A stretch of 64,000 nt of DNA from Cohaesibacter sp. ES.047 (lineage in GTDB: Bacteria; Pseudomonadota; Alphaproteobacteria; Rhizobiales; Cohaesibacteraceae): the NCBI RefSeq assembly GCF_900215505.1, contig NZ_LT907844.1:4232001-4296000 (forward strand), in the 5' to 3' direction. The notes below the pieces were generated by a model. It ran no database searches, was not told the origin of the DNA, and saw nothing but the letters and a program-made list of their open reading frames with translations. Within the stretch, counting starts at the first letter, position 1. Every line of letters starts with the position of its first letter. The position numbers were made by a program, and so were the translations under genes. Below, one piece after another: positions 17,802 to 26,041 of this stretch.

Positions 17802-17839
17802 GACTGTGCGGATGGTCGAGCTGGACCGACCGCGCAGTC
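17802..17839 (-). terminator. Stem-loop after the first deglycase gene
   Basis: GACTGTGCGG (17802-17811) pairs with CCGCGCAGTC (17830-17839) with one G-U pair, and GGTC/GACC extends the inner stem. It lies four bases beyond the stop codon of the deglycase gene. There is no U-run behind it on the minus strand, so it may act as a stabiliser or a factor-dependent terminator. Confidence 0.45.
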
Positions 17840-17842
17840 TGA

Positions 17843-18826
17843 TTAGTATTCCATGCGCCACATGTAGCGACGAACGCTCAGCGGATGACCACGAGAATCG
17901 CTGAGAGCAACGGCATAGGTGCGCAGCAGAGCGGTGAACATAATCGGAACCAGATATTCCGCTGCATCACCGGCAACTTCTTCAACGCCAAATTCTTCAG
18001 CATCAAGAACCAGCAGGCGCTTGGAGTATTTCTCAGCAAATGCCAGAGCGCGTTCGTCCATCTTGCGGGAATTTGCAAGGGTTTTCAGAACGATGAACGG
18101 CGTGTCGAAATCGGTGATTTCGAAAGGACCGTGGAAATATTCGCCAGAGTGGATGGCCGCAGAATGGACCCACTGCATTTCCTGCAGAAGACAGATAGCG
18201 AAGGAATAGGCGATGGAGTGGCAGGAACCAGAGCTCATCGTGTAGATGACAGGTTCGCGCTTGTAGGATTCGGCCCAGGCTTTTGCATTGTCTGCATGAG
18301 CGGCTTTGACTTTTTCAGCCTTGTCATGAAGCGTCGGCAGAGCGGCTTTGACCTGATCGATCTTGGTGTTGCCTTCCAGCTCTTTCAGGGAGCCAAGAAC
18401 CAGCTGAACCAGCAGCAGAGCGTTGTGTTTTTCGCCAACGGTCAGCGGATCGAATTCATAGTAGATGGCTTTTTCAGCAGCTTCATCAAGCTCGGATTCC
18501 GGCTTGTGGGTGAAGCAGATCGTCAACGCACCAGCTTCGCGGGCATAACGGGTAGCCGCGATGGTTTCAGGCGTGTTGCCCGAATGGGAACAGGTGATGA
18601 CAACAGAGTTCTTGCCAAGACGGACCGGAGCACGCGCAATGAATTCAGCGGAGCTGTAGGAATATGCAGCGATGCCCTTGGCTTCGCGGTCCATGACATA
18701 CTGGCCCTGCATGAGAAGGGCGTTGGATCCCCCACATGCGACAAAATAGAATTCCGTGACTGACTCGCGTGCTGCAACGGCAGCAATAGCCTCATCAAGG
18801 CCGGTATTTTTTACTTGATCATTCAT
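17843..18826 (-). CDS. SIS-domain sugar-phosphate deglycase, FrlB/FraB-like (copy 1)
   Basis: A 327-residue protein with two SIS domains (about residues 22-150 and 190-310). CGGSNALL and TCSHSGNTPET form the phosphosugar-binding loops. E216 (LLQEMQW) and H232 (GEYFHGP) have the same 16-residue spacing as the catalytic pair reported for Salmonella FraB. FrlB and FraB split 6-phosphofructosyl-amino acids (Amadori products) into glucose-6-phosphate and the amino acid. The C-terminus RRYMWRMEY is shared with copy 2 at 28512. The operator at 18875-18890 overlaps its -35 region. The GntR-UTRA gene is divergent. The substrate may be a fructosyl- or glucosyl-amine phosphate; the exact amino acid is unknown. 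Confidence 0.85.
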   Translation of the reverse strand: MNDQVKNTGLDEAIAAVAARESVTEFYFVACGGSNALLMQGQYVMDREAKGIAAYSYSSAEFIARAPVRLGKNSVVITCSHSGNTPETIAATRYAREAGALTICFTHKPESELDEAAEKAIYYEFDPLTVGEKHNALLLVQLVLGSLKELEGNTKIDQVKAALPTLHDKAEKVKAAHADNAKAWAESYKREPVIYTMSSGSCHSIAYSFAICLLQEMQWVHSAAIHSGEYFHGPFEITDFDTPFIVLKTLANSRKMDERALAFAEKYSKRLLVLDAEEFGVEEVAGDAAEYLVPIMFTALLRTYAVALSDSRGHPLSVRRYMWRMEY

Positions 18827-18874
18827 GATGAGATCCTTATGACGTTATATGACGTCTCTATACTTAGGCCACTA

Positions 18875-18890
18875 TTGAGACCGGTGTCAA
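18875..18890. promoter_or_regulatory. Shared regulon operator, site 1 (upstream of deglycase copy 1)
   Basis: TTGAGACCGGTGTCAA, an almost perfect palindrome with a central CG typical of LacI-family sites. On the minus strand it reads TTGACACCGGTCTCAA, so its first six bases form a -35 box TTGACA for the deglycase gene, with TAAGTA about 18 bases on as a weak -10. Near-identical sites occur at 24204, 28448 and 31716. Confidence 0.75.
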
Positions 18891-19130
18891 CACGGTGTTT
18901 TCATTTGCCGCCCCAAAAAGCGGAAATAACTGGCCTACGCTTTTGCAGCACGTCACCCGTTCGGCTAGTCTGTCGGCGAGTGAGCCGTCGTCTGCGGCGG
19001 CAAGTGACAAGGACCTTGGTTTTTCTGTCTGCGCACCTTTGGGTTGCCGCATCAGGAAACACTGGGATTGATTGGGGACCCCTGCCCTGGGAATATCCGA
19101 AAGGGGAAGATCCGAAAGAGAGGCACGCGA

Positions 19131-19871
19131 TTGTCTGAGAATGCGAACACACTTGCAAAAAACGCAGCAGTTCCGCTCTACGAACAGCTTAAATTCGCGC
19201 TCAAGGAGATGATCTCCACGCGTGCCCTTGGTCCCGGAGACACCATTCCCACCGAACCGGAGCTGTGCAAGCAATATAACGTCAGCCGCATCACCGTGCG
19301 ACGCGCGATCGCGGATCTTGAGGCCGAAGGTCTTCTGGAGAAACGGCATGGCAAGGGCACCTTCGTCACAGTACCAAAGATGGAAACCAGCCTGTTGAAT
19401 CTCGGCGGCTTCTCCGAAAGCTTCGGTCTGCGTCGCTTTCACGTCGAGAAATCGATTATGGAACTGGGAGAAGAGATTGCGGGCGAGAATTTGGGCCAAA
19501 AGCTGGGCATTGATCCGTCTGCCACAGTGCTGCATGTCAGTCGCCTGATCACCGCAGATGGCACGCCCTTCACGATCGAAAGCTCCTACTTCTCTCTGGA
19601 CCTTTTCCCCGGATTGGTGAGCGAAATTCACGATGACACCTCGCTTTACCACCTGCTGCAGACCAAATATGGCCGTGAGGTGAAGCATGCCAAGCGTGTC
19701 ATCAGCTGCCGGGTTGCCACCCCCAAGGAGAACACCATCTTCCACTGCAAAAGCGGAGATATCATCTTCGAGGTGGAAAAGACGGTGTATGGCGATGATC
19801 GCTCGATTCCGCTGCAATATTCGATGCTGCTGACGCCCAGCACCCGCATGAATCTCGTGATCGAAGTCTGA
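19131..19871 (+). CDS. GntR-family regulator with UTRA ligand domain (FrlR-like)
   Basis: A 246-residue regulator. The N-terminal GntR winged helix occupies residues 10-80 (PLYEQLKFALKEMI, GDTIPTEPELCKQYNVSRIT, KRHGKGTFV). The UTRA effector domain covers about residues 95-240. UTRA domains bind phosphosugars or amino-acid derivatives; FrlR of the fructoselysine operon is of this type. The TTG at 19131 has AGAGAGG seven bases upstream and matches the family N-terminus; an in-frame TTG at 19044 is less likely. It is divergent from deglycase copy 1, its probable target. It could also control the convergent hyuBA operon, but no site for it can be named. Confidence 0.85.
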   Translation: MSENANTLAKNAAVPLYEQLKFALKEMISTRALGPGDTIPTEPELCKQYNVSRITVRRAIADLEAEGLLEKRHGKGTFVTVPKMETSLLNLGGFSESFGLRRFHVEKSIMELGEEIAGENLGQKLGIDPSATVLHVSRLITADGTPFTIESSYFSLDLFPGLVSEIHDDTSLYHLLQTKYGREVKHAKRVISCRVATPKENTIFHCKSGDIIFEVEKTVYGDDRSIPLQYSMLLTPSTRMNLVIEV

Positions 19872-20014
19872 GGCAAAGCCTCGCAAAAGTTTAATTCCAT
19901 TCCCCGTCCGGTCCGGCCATCGGGCAGCGGGATGTGCCTCCCCGTTGCCACTGTTTGATAAATGCGAAAAAAAGGCGGGATCTCCAGCCAGGCCAGAGAT
20001 CCCAAGGCTGCTTA

Positions 20015-21637
20015 TCAAAGGGAATAGCCGTAAACCCGTTTCGCAAAGTCTTCAGAGATACGATCTTCTGCAAGATCCTTATTGATGGCCTCGACCGGTC
20101 GTTTGGAGGGGTCACCATAGCCCCCGCCACCGGGGGTCACGATTTCAACGATCTGGCCGGGTTTCAGGTCAGTCATGCCCTTGAAGTCGTCACGTCCATC
20201 GCCATAGTCGAGATGCGTCATCTCACCCGGCGTGCCGCCTTGCAGCCCCCAAGCGCGAGAGCTGACCCGAGATCCTTCCACAGTGAAACGGCAAGGTTTC
20301 TCAACGCGGTAAACGCGCCTGATCCCCATGCCGCCGCGATATTCTCCACCACCTGCAGAATCATCCACCAGTTCATAGCGCAGCAGTGTAAGCGGATATT
20401 CCAGCTCGAGCGCCTCGACAGGCAGGTTGGACGTGTTGGTCAGATGCACCTGAATACCCGAAAGGCCGTCCTTGGTCGGACGAGCACCGCCCCCACCGCC
20501 GATGGTTTCGAGATAGACCCAGATCGACCCATCCTCATGGGCACCATTGAAGATGGCACCAGTGCAGCAGCCGTTGCCCGCCGCAGCGACCTTGCCGGGA
20601 ATGGCCTTGGCAAGAGCACCCTGAATGATATCTGCGACGCGCTGACAGGCCGCGATGCGCCCTTCAACAGCGGCTGGATGCTTGCAGTTGAGGATCGACC
20701 CCTCTGGCGCGGTCACCGTCAACGGACGAGCCAGACCGGCATTGGGCAGGATGCTGGGGTCAACCACCATCTTCACCGCGTAATAACAGGACGCAAGCAG
20801 CGAAGTGTAGATCATATTAAGACCACCACGCACCTGTGGCGGGCCGTCGAAGGCAAGCGTCATCTCGTCGCCAGCAATCGTGATATCAACGGAGAATGTC
20901 ATTTTCTCCTGCCACTGGTTGCTGTCAAAGATGTCGGAGAAGGAATAGGTGCCATCGGCAATGGCGGCAATGCCGGCCCGCATCTTGCGCTCGGCATAAT
21001 CCTGCAATTCATCACCGGCCGCGAGCACCTTCTGGGTGCCGTATTTGGCACAGAGATCCTGCATCCGCTGCACGCAGAGCCGGTTGGCTGACATCTGCGC
21101 CCGCAGATCGGAAATCCGCTCATGGGGCACCTGACAGTTCAGGAGGAACATGTTCTGGATGTCTTCCTGCAACTCACCGGCCTTGTAGAGCCGAACAGGC
21201 GGAATGCGGATACCTTCCTGATAGATATGCTCGTGACCAAGGTCTGCAAAGTCGGAATGATGCGCGGTATTGACGGCCCAGGCGATCAGTTGATCATCAA
21301 CAAAGATCGGCTCGGCCATCACGATATCGGGCAGATGCGTCGCCCCGCCTTCATAGGCGTCATTCCCCATAAAAACGTCACCGGGCTTGATATCTTCAAG
21401 CCTGAAACGCTTCATGATGTTGGGCAAGATGCCGATGAAACTGCCCAGATGCATCGGGATATGTTCAGCCTGACAAAGGGTGTTGCCCTTATTGTCGAAC
21501 AGCGCAGTCGAGCAATCGCGTCGTTCCTTGATGTTGGTGGAATAGGAGGCACGGACCAGTGCCTCGCCCATTTCTTCCACGATCGAGGACAGCGCGGAGC
21601 CGATGACTTCTACGGTGATTGGATCGATCTGGCTCAT
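20015..21637 (-). CDS. hyuB: Hydantoinase/oxoprolinase subunit B (HyuB family)
   Basis: A 540-residue subunit of the ATP-dependent hydantoinase/5-oxoprolinase family. Typical features: DPITVEVIGSALSSIVEEMGEAL at the N-terminus, SADFSTALFD-like RRDCSTALFD, HIPMHLGS, GDVFMGNDAYEGGATHLPD, and a glycine-rich C-terminus GGGGYGDPSKRPVE. With HyuA it hydrolyses a cyclic amide (hydantoin, N-methylhydantoin, 5-oxoproline or similar) at the cost of ATP. Its start overlaps the hyuA stop by four bases (ATGA), so the two are translationally coupled. It lies inside the deglycase/kinase island, which may mean the substrate is a cyclised amino-acid derivative. Confidence 0.88.
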   Translation of the reverse strand: MSQIDPITVEVIGSALSSIVEEMGEALVRASYSTNIKERRDCSTALFDNKGNTLCQAEHIPMHLGSFIGILPNIMKRFRLEDIKPGDVFMGNDAYEGGATHLPDIVMAEPIFVDDQLIAWAVNTAHHSDFADLGHEHIYQEGIRIPPVRLYKAGELQEDIQNMFLLNCQVPHERISDLRAQMSANRLCVQRMQDLCAKYGTQKVLAAGDELQDYAERKMRAGIAAIADGTYSFSDIFDSNQWQEKMTFSVDITIAGDEMTLAFDGPPQVRGGLNMIYTSLLASCYYAVKMVVDPSILPNAGLARPLTVTAPEGSILNCKHPAAVEGRIAACQRVADIIQGALAKAIPGKVAAAGNGCCTGAIFNGAHEDGSIWVYLETIGGGGGARPTKDGLSGIQVHLTNTSNLPVEALELEYPLTLLRYELVDDSAGGGEYRGGMGIRRVYRVEKPCRFTVEGSRVSSRAWGLQGGTPGEMTHLDYGDGRDDFKGMTDLKPGQIVEIVTPGGGGYGDPSKRPVEAINKDLAEDRISEDFAKRVYGYSL

Positions 21638-23688
21638 TGGGCGATCTCCACGATAAGATTGAGATAGGCATCGACGACAGCGGTCATGCCGGGCAGGAGA
21701 ACACTGGTTGTATCCATCTGCTCGATAATGGCCGGGCCGGTAATCTGGTTGCCGTGCTTGAGGAGCTTGCGGTCATACACCGGGCAGTTGACGAAATCGC
21801 CAGCCTCTTTCAGCCAAACGTCCCGCTCCCCGATCCGGGCAGCATCTGATGCAGCGCCCTCGAGCGGATAGGACTGGAGCTGGGCCTTCTTGACTTCCCC
21901 GACAGCCTCGAGCCTCAAGGTGACCAACTGGATCTTTTCGCCCTTGGCGATAAAGCCGAAGCGCTGTTTATGGACGGCTTCAAAGCCTTCTTCCAGTTGC
22001 TTGAAGGTCTCAAGACTGATCGGACCTGCGGGGACAGGAACGGACAATTCATAATTCTGACCGGCGTAACGCATGTCGACCGTGCGCACTTCCTTGCGGC
22101 GGCTTTCGGGGATGTTGTCGGCAAGGAACCAGTCCTGCGCCTGAGACGACAATTCCGCAAAACCGGCCTCGACGGCGTCAAGCGAATGAGCCTCAAGTTC
22201 AGTGAGCCGCGAGATCGCAAAGTCGGCACGCAGATCGGTCAGCAAAAGGCCAAGCGCACAAAGGGCACCCGGCGTGAGCGGGATGATCATGCGCGAAATA
22301 TCAAGTTCCTTGGCAAGCCGGGCTGCATGCAAGGGACCGGCTCCGCCGAACGCCATCAGCGTATAATCGCGCGGGTCATGGCCACGCTGCACAGAGATCA
22401 CACGAATGGCCTTGGCCATGTTGGCGATCACCACCTGCAGAATACCGTCTGCGGTTTCCATCACCCCAAGACCGATCTGGTCAGCCAATCGCTGCACAGC
22501 CTCAACGGCAAGATCCCGGCGCACTTTCATACGGCCACCAAGGATCTCAACCGGGTTGAGGGTCTGCAAAACGATGTTGGCGTCGGTCACCGTCGGTTCT
22601 TCATTGCCGTTGCCATAACAGACCGGCCCCGGATAGGCCCCGGCAGAACGCGGCCCCACCTTGAGCAGACCACCGCTATCAACATGGGCGATCGAGCCGC
22701 CACCCGCTCCCACTGTGTGAATATCGAGCATCGGCGCCTTGATCGGATAGCCATGGACATCCGCTTCGCCCGTCAGATGACACACACCATTTTGCAGCAA
22801 AGCCACATCCGAGGAGGTGCCCCCGACGTCAAAGGTGATGATGTTGGGGAAGCCAGACATCTTGCCGATTTCCTGTGCGGCAACCACACCGGTGGACGGC
22901 CCGGAGAGCACGGTGCGCACCGGCAGGTCCGCTGCGGCATCAAATCCGATCACGCCACCATTGGACTGGGTCAACTGCGGCGCGACCTTCAGACCAACCT
23001 CGTCAAGACGCTTGCGCAGCCTCTCGATATAGCGCTTCATCACCGGCCCAAGATAGGTATTGACCACGGTCGTGGAGAGGCGTTCGAACTCTCGGAATTC
23101 CGGCGCGACGGCATGACTGGTTGACACGAAGACATCCGGCAGCATGTCCGCAACCACCTTCTGCGCCATCACTTCATGGTCTGTATTGAGGAAGCCATAC
23201 AGGAAGCAGATCGCGATTGCCTTGACATCCTGCTCCTTGAGCAGGGCGACTTCGCGCTTCAGGGCTTCCATATCAAGTGGCAGATCCACTGTACCGTCTG
23301 AGCGCATCCGTTCGGGCACCTGTCGGCGCAGATCACGACTGACCAGCTGCTCGGGCTTGTCGACATTCATGTCGTAAAGGCTTGGACGTTTCTGGCGGCC
23401 AAGCTCCAGCAAGTCACGGAAGCCGTCTGAAATCAACAATCCGGTCTTCACTCCGCGCAACTCGATCAGCGCGTTGGTGGCAACGGTCGTCCCGTGACCA
23501 AGGAAGCCCAGTTCGCTGGCGGACGCATCAACCTGCTCCAGTCCCTCGACAACCCCTTGCGCAATCGCACGGGACGGATCGTCAGGAGAAGATGACAGTT
23601 TCCAGATCTCCAGTCGCCCGGTCTCTTCCTCAAACAAGCAGATATCGGTGAAAGTGCCACCAGAATCCACTCCAATTCTCCAAACCAT
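21634..23688 (-). CDS. hyuA: Hydantoinase/oxoprolinase subunit A (HyuA family)
   Basis: A 684-residue ATPase subunit. Its N-terminus GVDSGGTFTDICLFEE is the phosphate-binding motif of the ASKHA-type hydantoinase N domain. FLGHGTTVATNALIE, DVGGTSSDVALL and VGAGGGSIAHVD follow in the usual order, with the C-terminal hydantoinase A domain after residue 500. The ATG at 23688 has AGAGAGAG upstream and fits the family; the frame extends 50 codons further up but with no similarity. It forms an operon with hyuB. Members act on N-methylhydantoin, 5-oxoproline, or acetone (distant carboxylases); which one applies here is unknown. Confidence 0.88.
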   Translation of the reverse strand: MVWRIGVDSGGTFTDICLFEEETGRLEIWKLSSSPDDPSRAIAQGVVEGLEQVDASASELGFLGHGTTVATNALIELRGVKTGLLISDGFRDLLELGRQKRPSLYDMNVDKPEQLVSRDLRRQVPERMRSDGTVDLPLDMEALKREVALLKEQDVKAIAICFLYGFLNTDHEVMAQKVVADMLPDVFVSTSHAVAPEFREFERLSTTVVNTYLGPVMKRYIERLRKRLDEVGLKVAPQLTQSNGGVIGFDAAADLPVRTVLSGPSTGVVAAQEIGKMSGFPNIITFDVGGTSSDVALLQNGVCHLTGEADVHGYPIKAPMLDIHTVGAGGGSIAHVDSGGLLKVGPRSAGAYPGPVCYGNGNEEPTVTDANIVLQTLNPVEILGGRMKVRRDLAVEAVQRLADQIGLGVMETADGILQVVIANMAKAIRVISVQRGHDPRDYTLMAFGGAGPLHAARLAKELDISRMIIPLTPGALCALGLLLTDLRADFAISRLTELEAHSLDAVEAGFAELSSQAQDWFLADNIPESRRKEVRTVDMRYAGQNYELSVPVPAGPISLETFKQLEEGFEAVHKQRFGFIAKGEKIQLVTLRLEAVGEVKKAQLQSYPLEGAASDAARIGERDVWLKEAGDFVNCPVYDRKLLKHGNQITGPAIIEQMDTTSVLLPGMTAVVDAYLNLIVEIAQ

Positions 23689-24348
23689 TGTATTCTCTCT
23701 CTTAAACGGAATTATGCTGCCACTTGCAGCTTCGGTGATTGGGTTTTGCCAAATCGGTTGAAGCGAAACTGTCCGGTTTCCCCCGTTGGCTTCACTCCCA
23801 TGGCGATCTGCGCACTTAGCGCGTGCGCGCCGCCCCATTCCTCAGCGCTCTTCCTATCAGATGCGACAAACCTACCAAAAAGTATCACTATATCGGACAT
23901 ACCATGAAGGTTTCCGAGCATCGTCGCGTCACCCGCGCGGCGCGAAAAATGATAGTCACGAGATCTTAGGCAGCGCACGTTTTCTGCTTCATAGCTCCGA
24001 TTCCTGCCACTTACGAGAGCAATCTTAGCGTTCCCACCATCATTCATGGAGACTGCACCTCGTGATAGAATTGTTCCTTAGCGAGAGGATATAACCAGAA
24101 ATGTTGCTCCGTAAACCTAATTTCTATCATTTTCTATCGTAACCCACCACGAAAACGTGCAAACCATGACAATTATCTGGGCAACTGAATTATTTTTAGG
24201 CTTTTGACACCGGTATCAATTCGAGAGCTTGACAATATTTGGAATTTTATGGCTGCATGTGAGAGATATGAGAGAAAACTCTTTCATTTCACCGTTAACA
24301 AATACCCGGAAGCGGGATCACTGGGTCGATTGCCGACTGGAGGATTAC
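23689..24348. other. Divergent regulatory region between hyuA and the second TRAP operon
   Basis: 660 bases without a convincing gene. A 111-codon minus-strand frame (23712-24047) has an ATG with a distant GAGG, but its product resembles nothing I know and its composition is not gene-like. The right part (24050-24240) is A/T-rich, with the regulon operator at 24204 and the TRAP leader up to a strong GGAGG before 24349. I saw no second copy of the operator near hyuA. Confidence 0.45.
24204..24219. promoter_or_regulatory. Shared regulon operator, site 2 (upstream of TRAP cluster 2)
   Basis: TTGACACCGGTATCAA, a 16-base near-palindrome, identical to the other regulon sites except at one or two positions. 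It begins with TTGACA, so it could again contain the -35 box. It lies 130 bases upstream of the binding-protein start codon. Confidence 0.75.
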
Positions 24349-25362
24349 ATGACAATTTCGAGACGCGACGTTCTTAAATATTCAACCATACTGGGCGCAG
24401 CCACTCTGGTTGGAACACCGTCCTTTGCTGCAGGCGCACGATGGGACTTGGCTGACGAGTATGGGGCTCAGTCGCTCACAGGTCAGGCCTGCAAGTTCTT
24501 TATCAATGAATTGAAGAAGAAAGTCGGCGACGCGCTGCAGATCACCTATCAGGGTGGTGGCGCACTTGGTTACAAGTCTGCCGATCATTTCGACGCGGTT
24601 GAAGATGGCGCCGTGCAGATTGCGATCACGCTGCTGACTCAGTTGGGCGGCATCGATCCACTGTTCAACCTCACCTCCCTGCCCTTCATGGCCCGTTCGC
24701 CCGAAGAAGCGCTCCTTCTTTGGAAGACCGCAAAACCCGAATACTCGAAGATCTTTGAAGATCACGACATGAAGCTGTTGTGGGCCATGCCAAACGCTCC
24801 GTCCGGCATTCACGCCAAATTGCCAATCACATCTGTTGATGCCATCGAAGGACTGCGCATCCGTACCTATGATGTGAACGGCACCCAGACACTGGTCAAT
24901 GCAGGGGCCTCGCCGCTGCAGATCTCCTGGGGTGATCTGATCCCGCAGCTGTCGACCGGCGGCATCGATGCGGTGCTCACCTCGGCAGATGGCGGCATGC
25001 AGCTCTCCATCTGGGACTATGTCTCCGATTTCACCGAAATCAACTATGCCATGGGGCTGTTTGTCTGCCACGTCAACAAACCAGCCTTTGACGCCCTGCC
25101 CGAAGATGTCCAGAAAGCGATCATGGATATCTGCGATGAGTGCGACACCTACAGCTGGAAGATCGTCGTGGACTCCATCGAGAAGTCCTACAAGGTCATG
25201 AGTGAGAACGGAATGACCATCACCCATGATGATGACGTACCCAGCGAAGTCTTCGACCTGCTTCAGAATGCAGGCAAGCCCGTACGTGAAGACTGGCTTG
25301 CCCAGACCGGAGAGAAAGGCAAGACCGTTCTCGATGCCTTCGAAGCCAAGAAGTCCAGCTAA
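24349..25362 (+). CDS. TRAP transporter binding protein (DctP family) with Tat signal, cluster 2
   Basis: A 337-residue periplasmic binding protein. The N-terminus reads MTISRRDVLKYS followed by a hydrophobic stretch ending in FAAGA, a twin-arginine signal (S-R-R-x-V-L-K), so it is probably exported folded by the Tat system encoded at 57-59 kb. The body shows the DctP pattern: GALGYKSADHFDAVEDGAVQ, the region ITSVDAIEGLRIRTYDVN, and WGDLIPQLSTGGIDAV. The start is decided by GGAGG seven bases upstream of ATG 24349. It heads the operon with dctQ and dctM. Its promoter carries the regulon operator, so its ligand should relate to the deglycase pathway. Confidence 0.9.
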   Translation: MTISRRDVLKYSTILGAATLVGTPSFAAGARWDLADEYGAQSLTGQACKFFINELKKKVGDALQITYQGGGALGYKSADHFDAVEDGAVQIAITLLTQLGGIDPLFNLTSLPFMARSPEEALLLWKTAKPEYSKIFEDHDMKLLWAMPNAPSGIHAKLPITSVDAIEGLRIRTYDVNGTQTLVNAGASPLQISWGDLIPQLSTGGIDAVLTSADGGMQLSIWDYVSDFTEINYAMGLFVCHVNKPAFDALPEDVQKAIMDICDECDTYSWKIVVDSIEKSYKVMSENGMTITHDDDVPSEVFDLLQNAGKPVREDWLAQTGEKGKTVLDAFEAKKSS

Positions 25363-25420
25363 TCCGGCGTCCGGTATCCGGGTCTTGCCGGGTACTGGAC
25401 CTTTTTAAGGTCACCAATCG

Positions 25421-26023
25421 ATGTCCACGAATACTGGCTTCGACTCATCGGAAGCAGACGCGATCTCCGACGGGTCACCTTTCAAATTCCCCTCTCATCC
25501 CGATGATCCGGTTTGGCTCGCCATGCTGAGCCGCATTTCGAGCAGCCTGAATCTGTTCTGTGCAGTGATTTCGGCGATCTTTGTGTCCCTGATGACCCTG
25601 TTGATCATCGTCGAGATTGGTTTGCGCTTCTTCTCGCTCTCGACATTCATGGCAGACACGCTGGTCGGATATGGGGTCGCGGCGACGACCTTTCTGTCGG
25701 CCGCCTGGGCGCTCGAGCACGGTGCCATGATCCGCGTCACCGCACTCACCAATATCATGCCCTCCTTCGCGCAGCGCGTCGCAGAGCTCTTTTGCCTTGT
25801 TGCCACTGAGGCCATCTTCCTCTTCCTCATCAGCTACCAGTGGCACTCGGTTTATAAATACTGGTCGCGCGGAACGGTCGGCCAGCATTACGTCAAGATC
25901 CCGCTCTGGATACCGGAAAGCTTTTTCCTCATCGGACTGGGGCTTCTGGCCCTGCAGGTTTTTGTGAGACTGCTTCGCGTTCTCGCTGTCGGACATACAT
26001 CGGAAGGATCGCTCAAGATCTGA
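25421..26023 (+). CDS. TRAP transporter small permease (DctQ), cluster 2
   Basis: A 200-residue membrane protein with four hydrophobic helices after a polar N-terminal segment of about 35 residues. The DctQ-like region FMADTLVGYGVAATTFLSAAWALEHGAMIRV sits between helices 2 and 3. It lies 58 bases behind the binding protein and 18 bases before dctM, in one operon. The long N-terminal extension is somewhat unusual; a later start is possible, but no better start codon with a ribosome binding site is seen. Confidence 0.87.
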   Translation: MSTNTGFDSSEADAISDGSPFKFPSHPDDPVWLAMLSRISSSLNLFCAVISAIFVSLMTLLIIVEIGLRFFSLSTFMADTLVGYGVAATTFLSAAWALEHGAMIRVTALTNIMPSFAQRVAELFCLVATEAIFLFLISYQWHSVYKYWSRGTVGQHYVKIPLWIPESFFLIGLGLLALQVFVRLLRVLAVGHTSEGSLKI

Positions 26024-26041
26024 GCATGAAAGGTTAGAACC

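Noticed and set aside
18864-20018. Minus-strand frame over the GntR gene
   Set aside because: It is antisense to a well-defined GntR-UTRA regulator and has no start region or motif of its own.
21970-23124. Plus-strand frame of 384 codons over hyuA
   Set aside because: It mirrors hyuA codons and has no family signature; hyuA has all its motifs in order on the other strand.
23712-24047. 111-codon minus-strand frame upstream of hyuA
   Set aside because: No recognisable product, ribosome binding site too distant, and the region is the expected divergent promoter zone.
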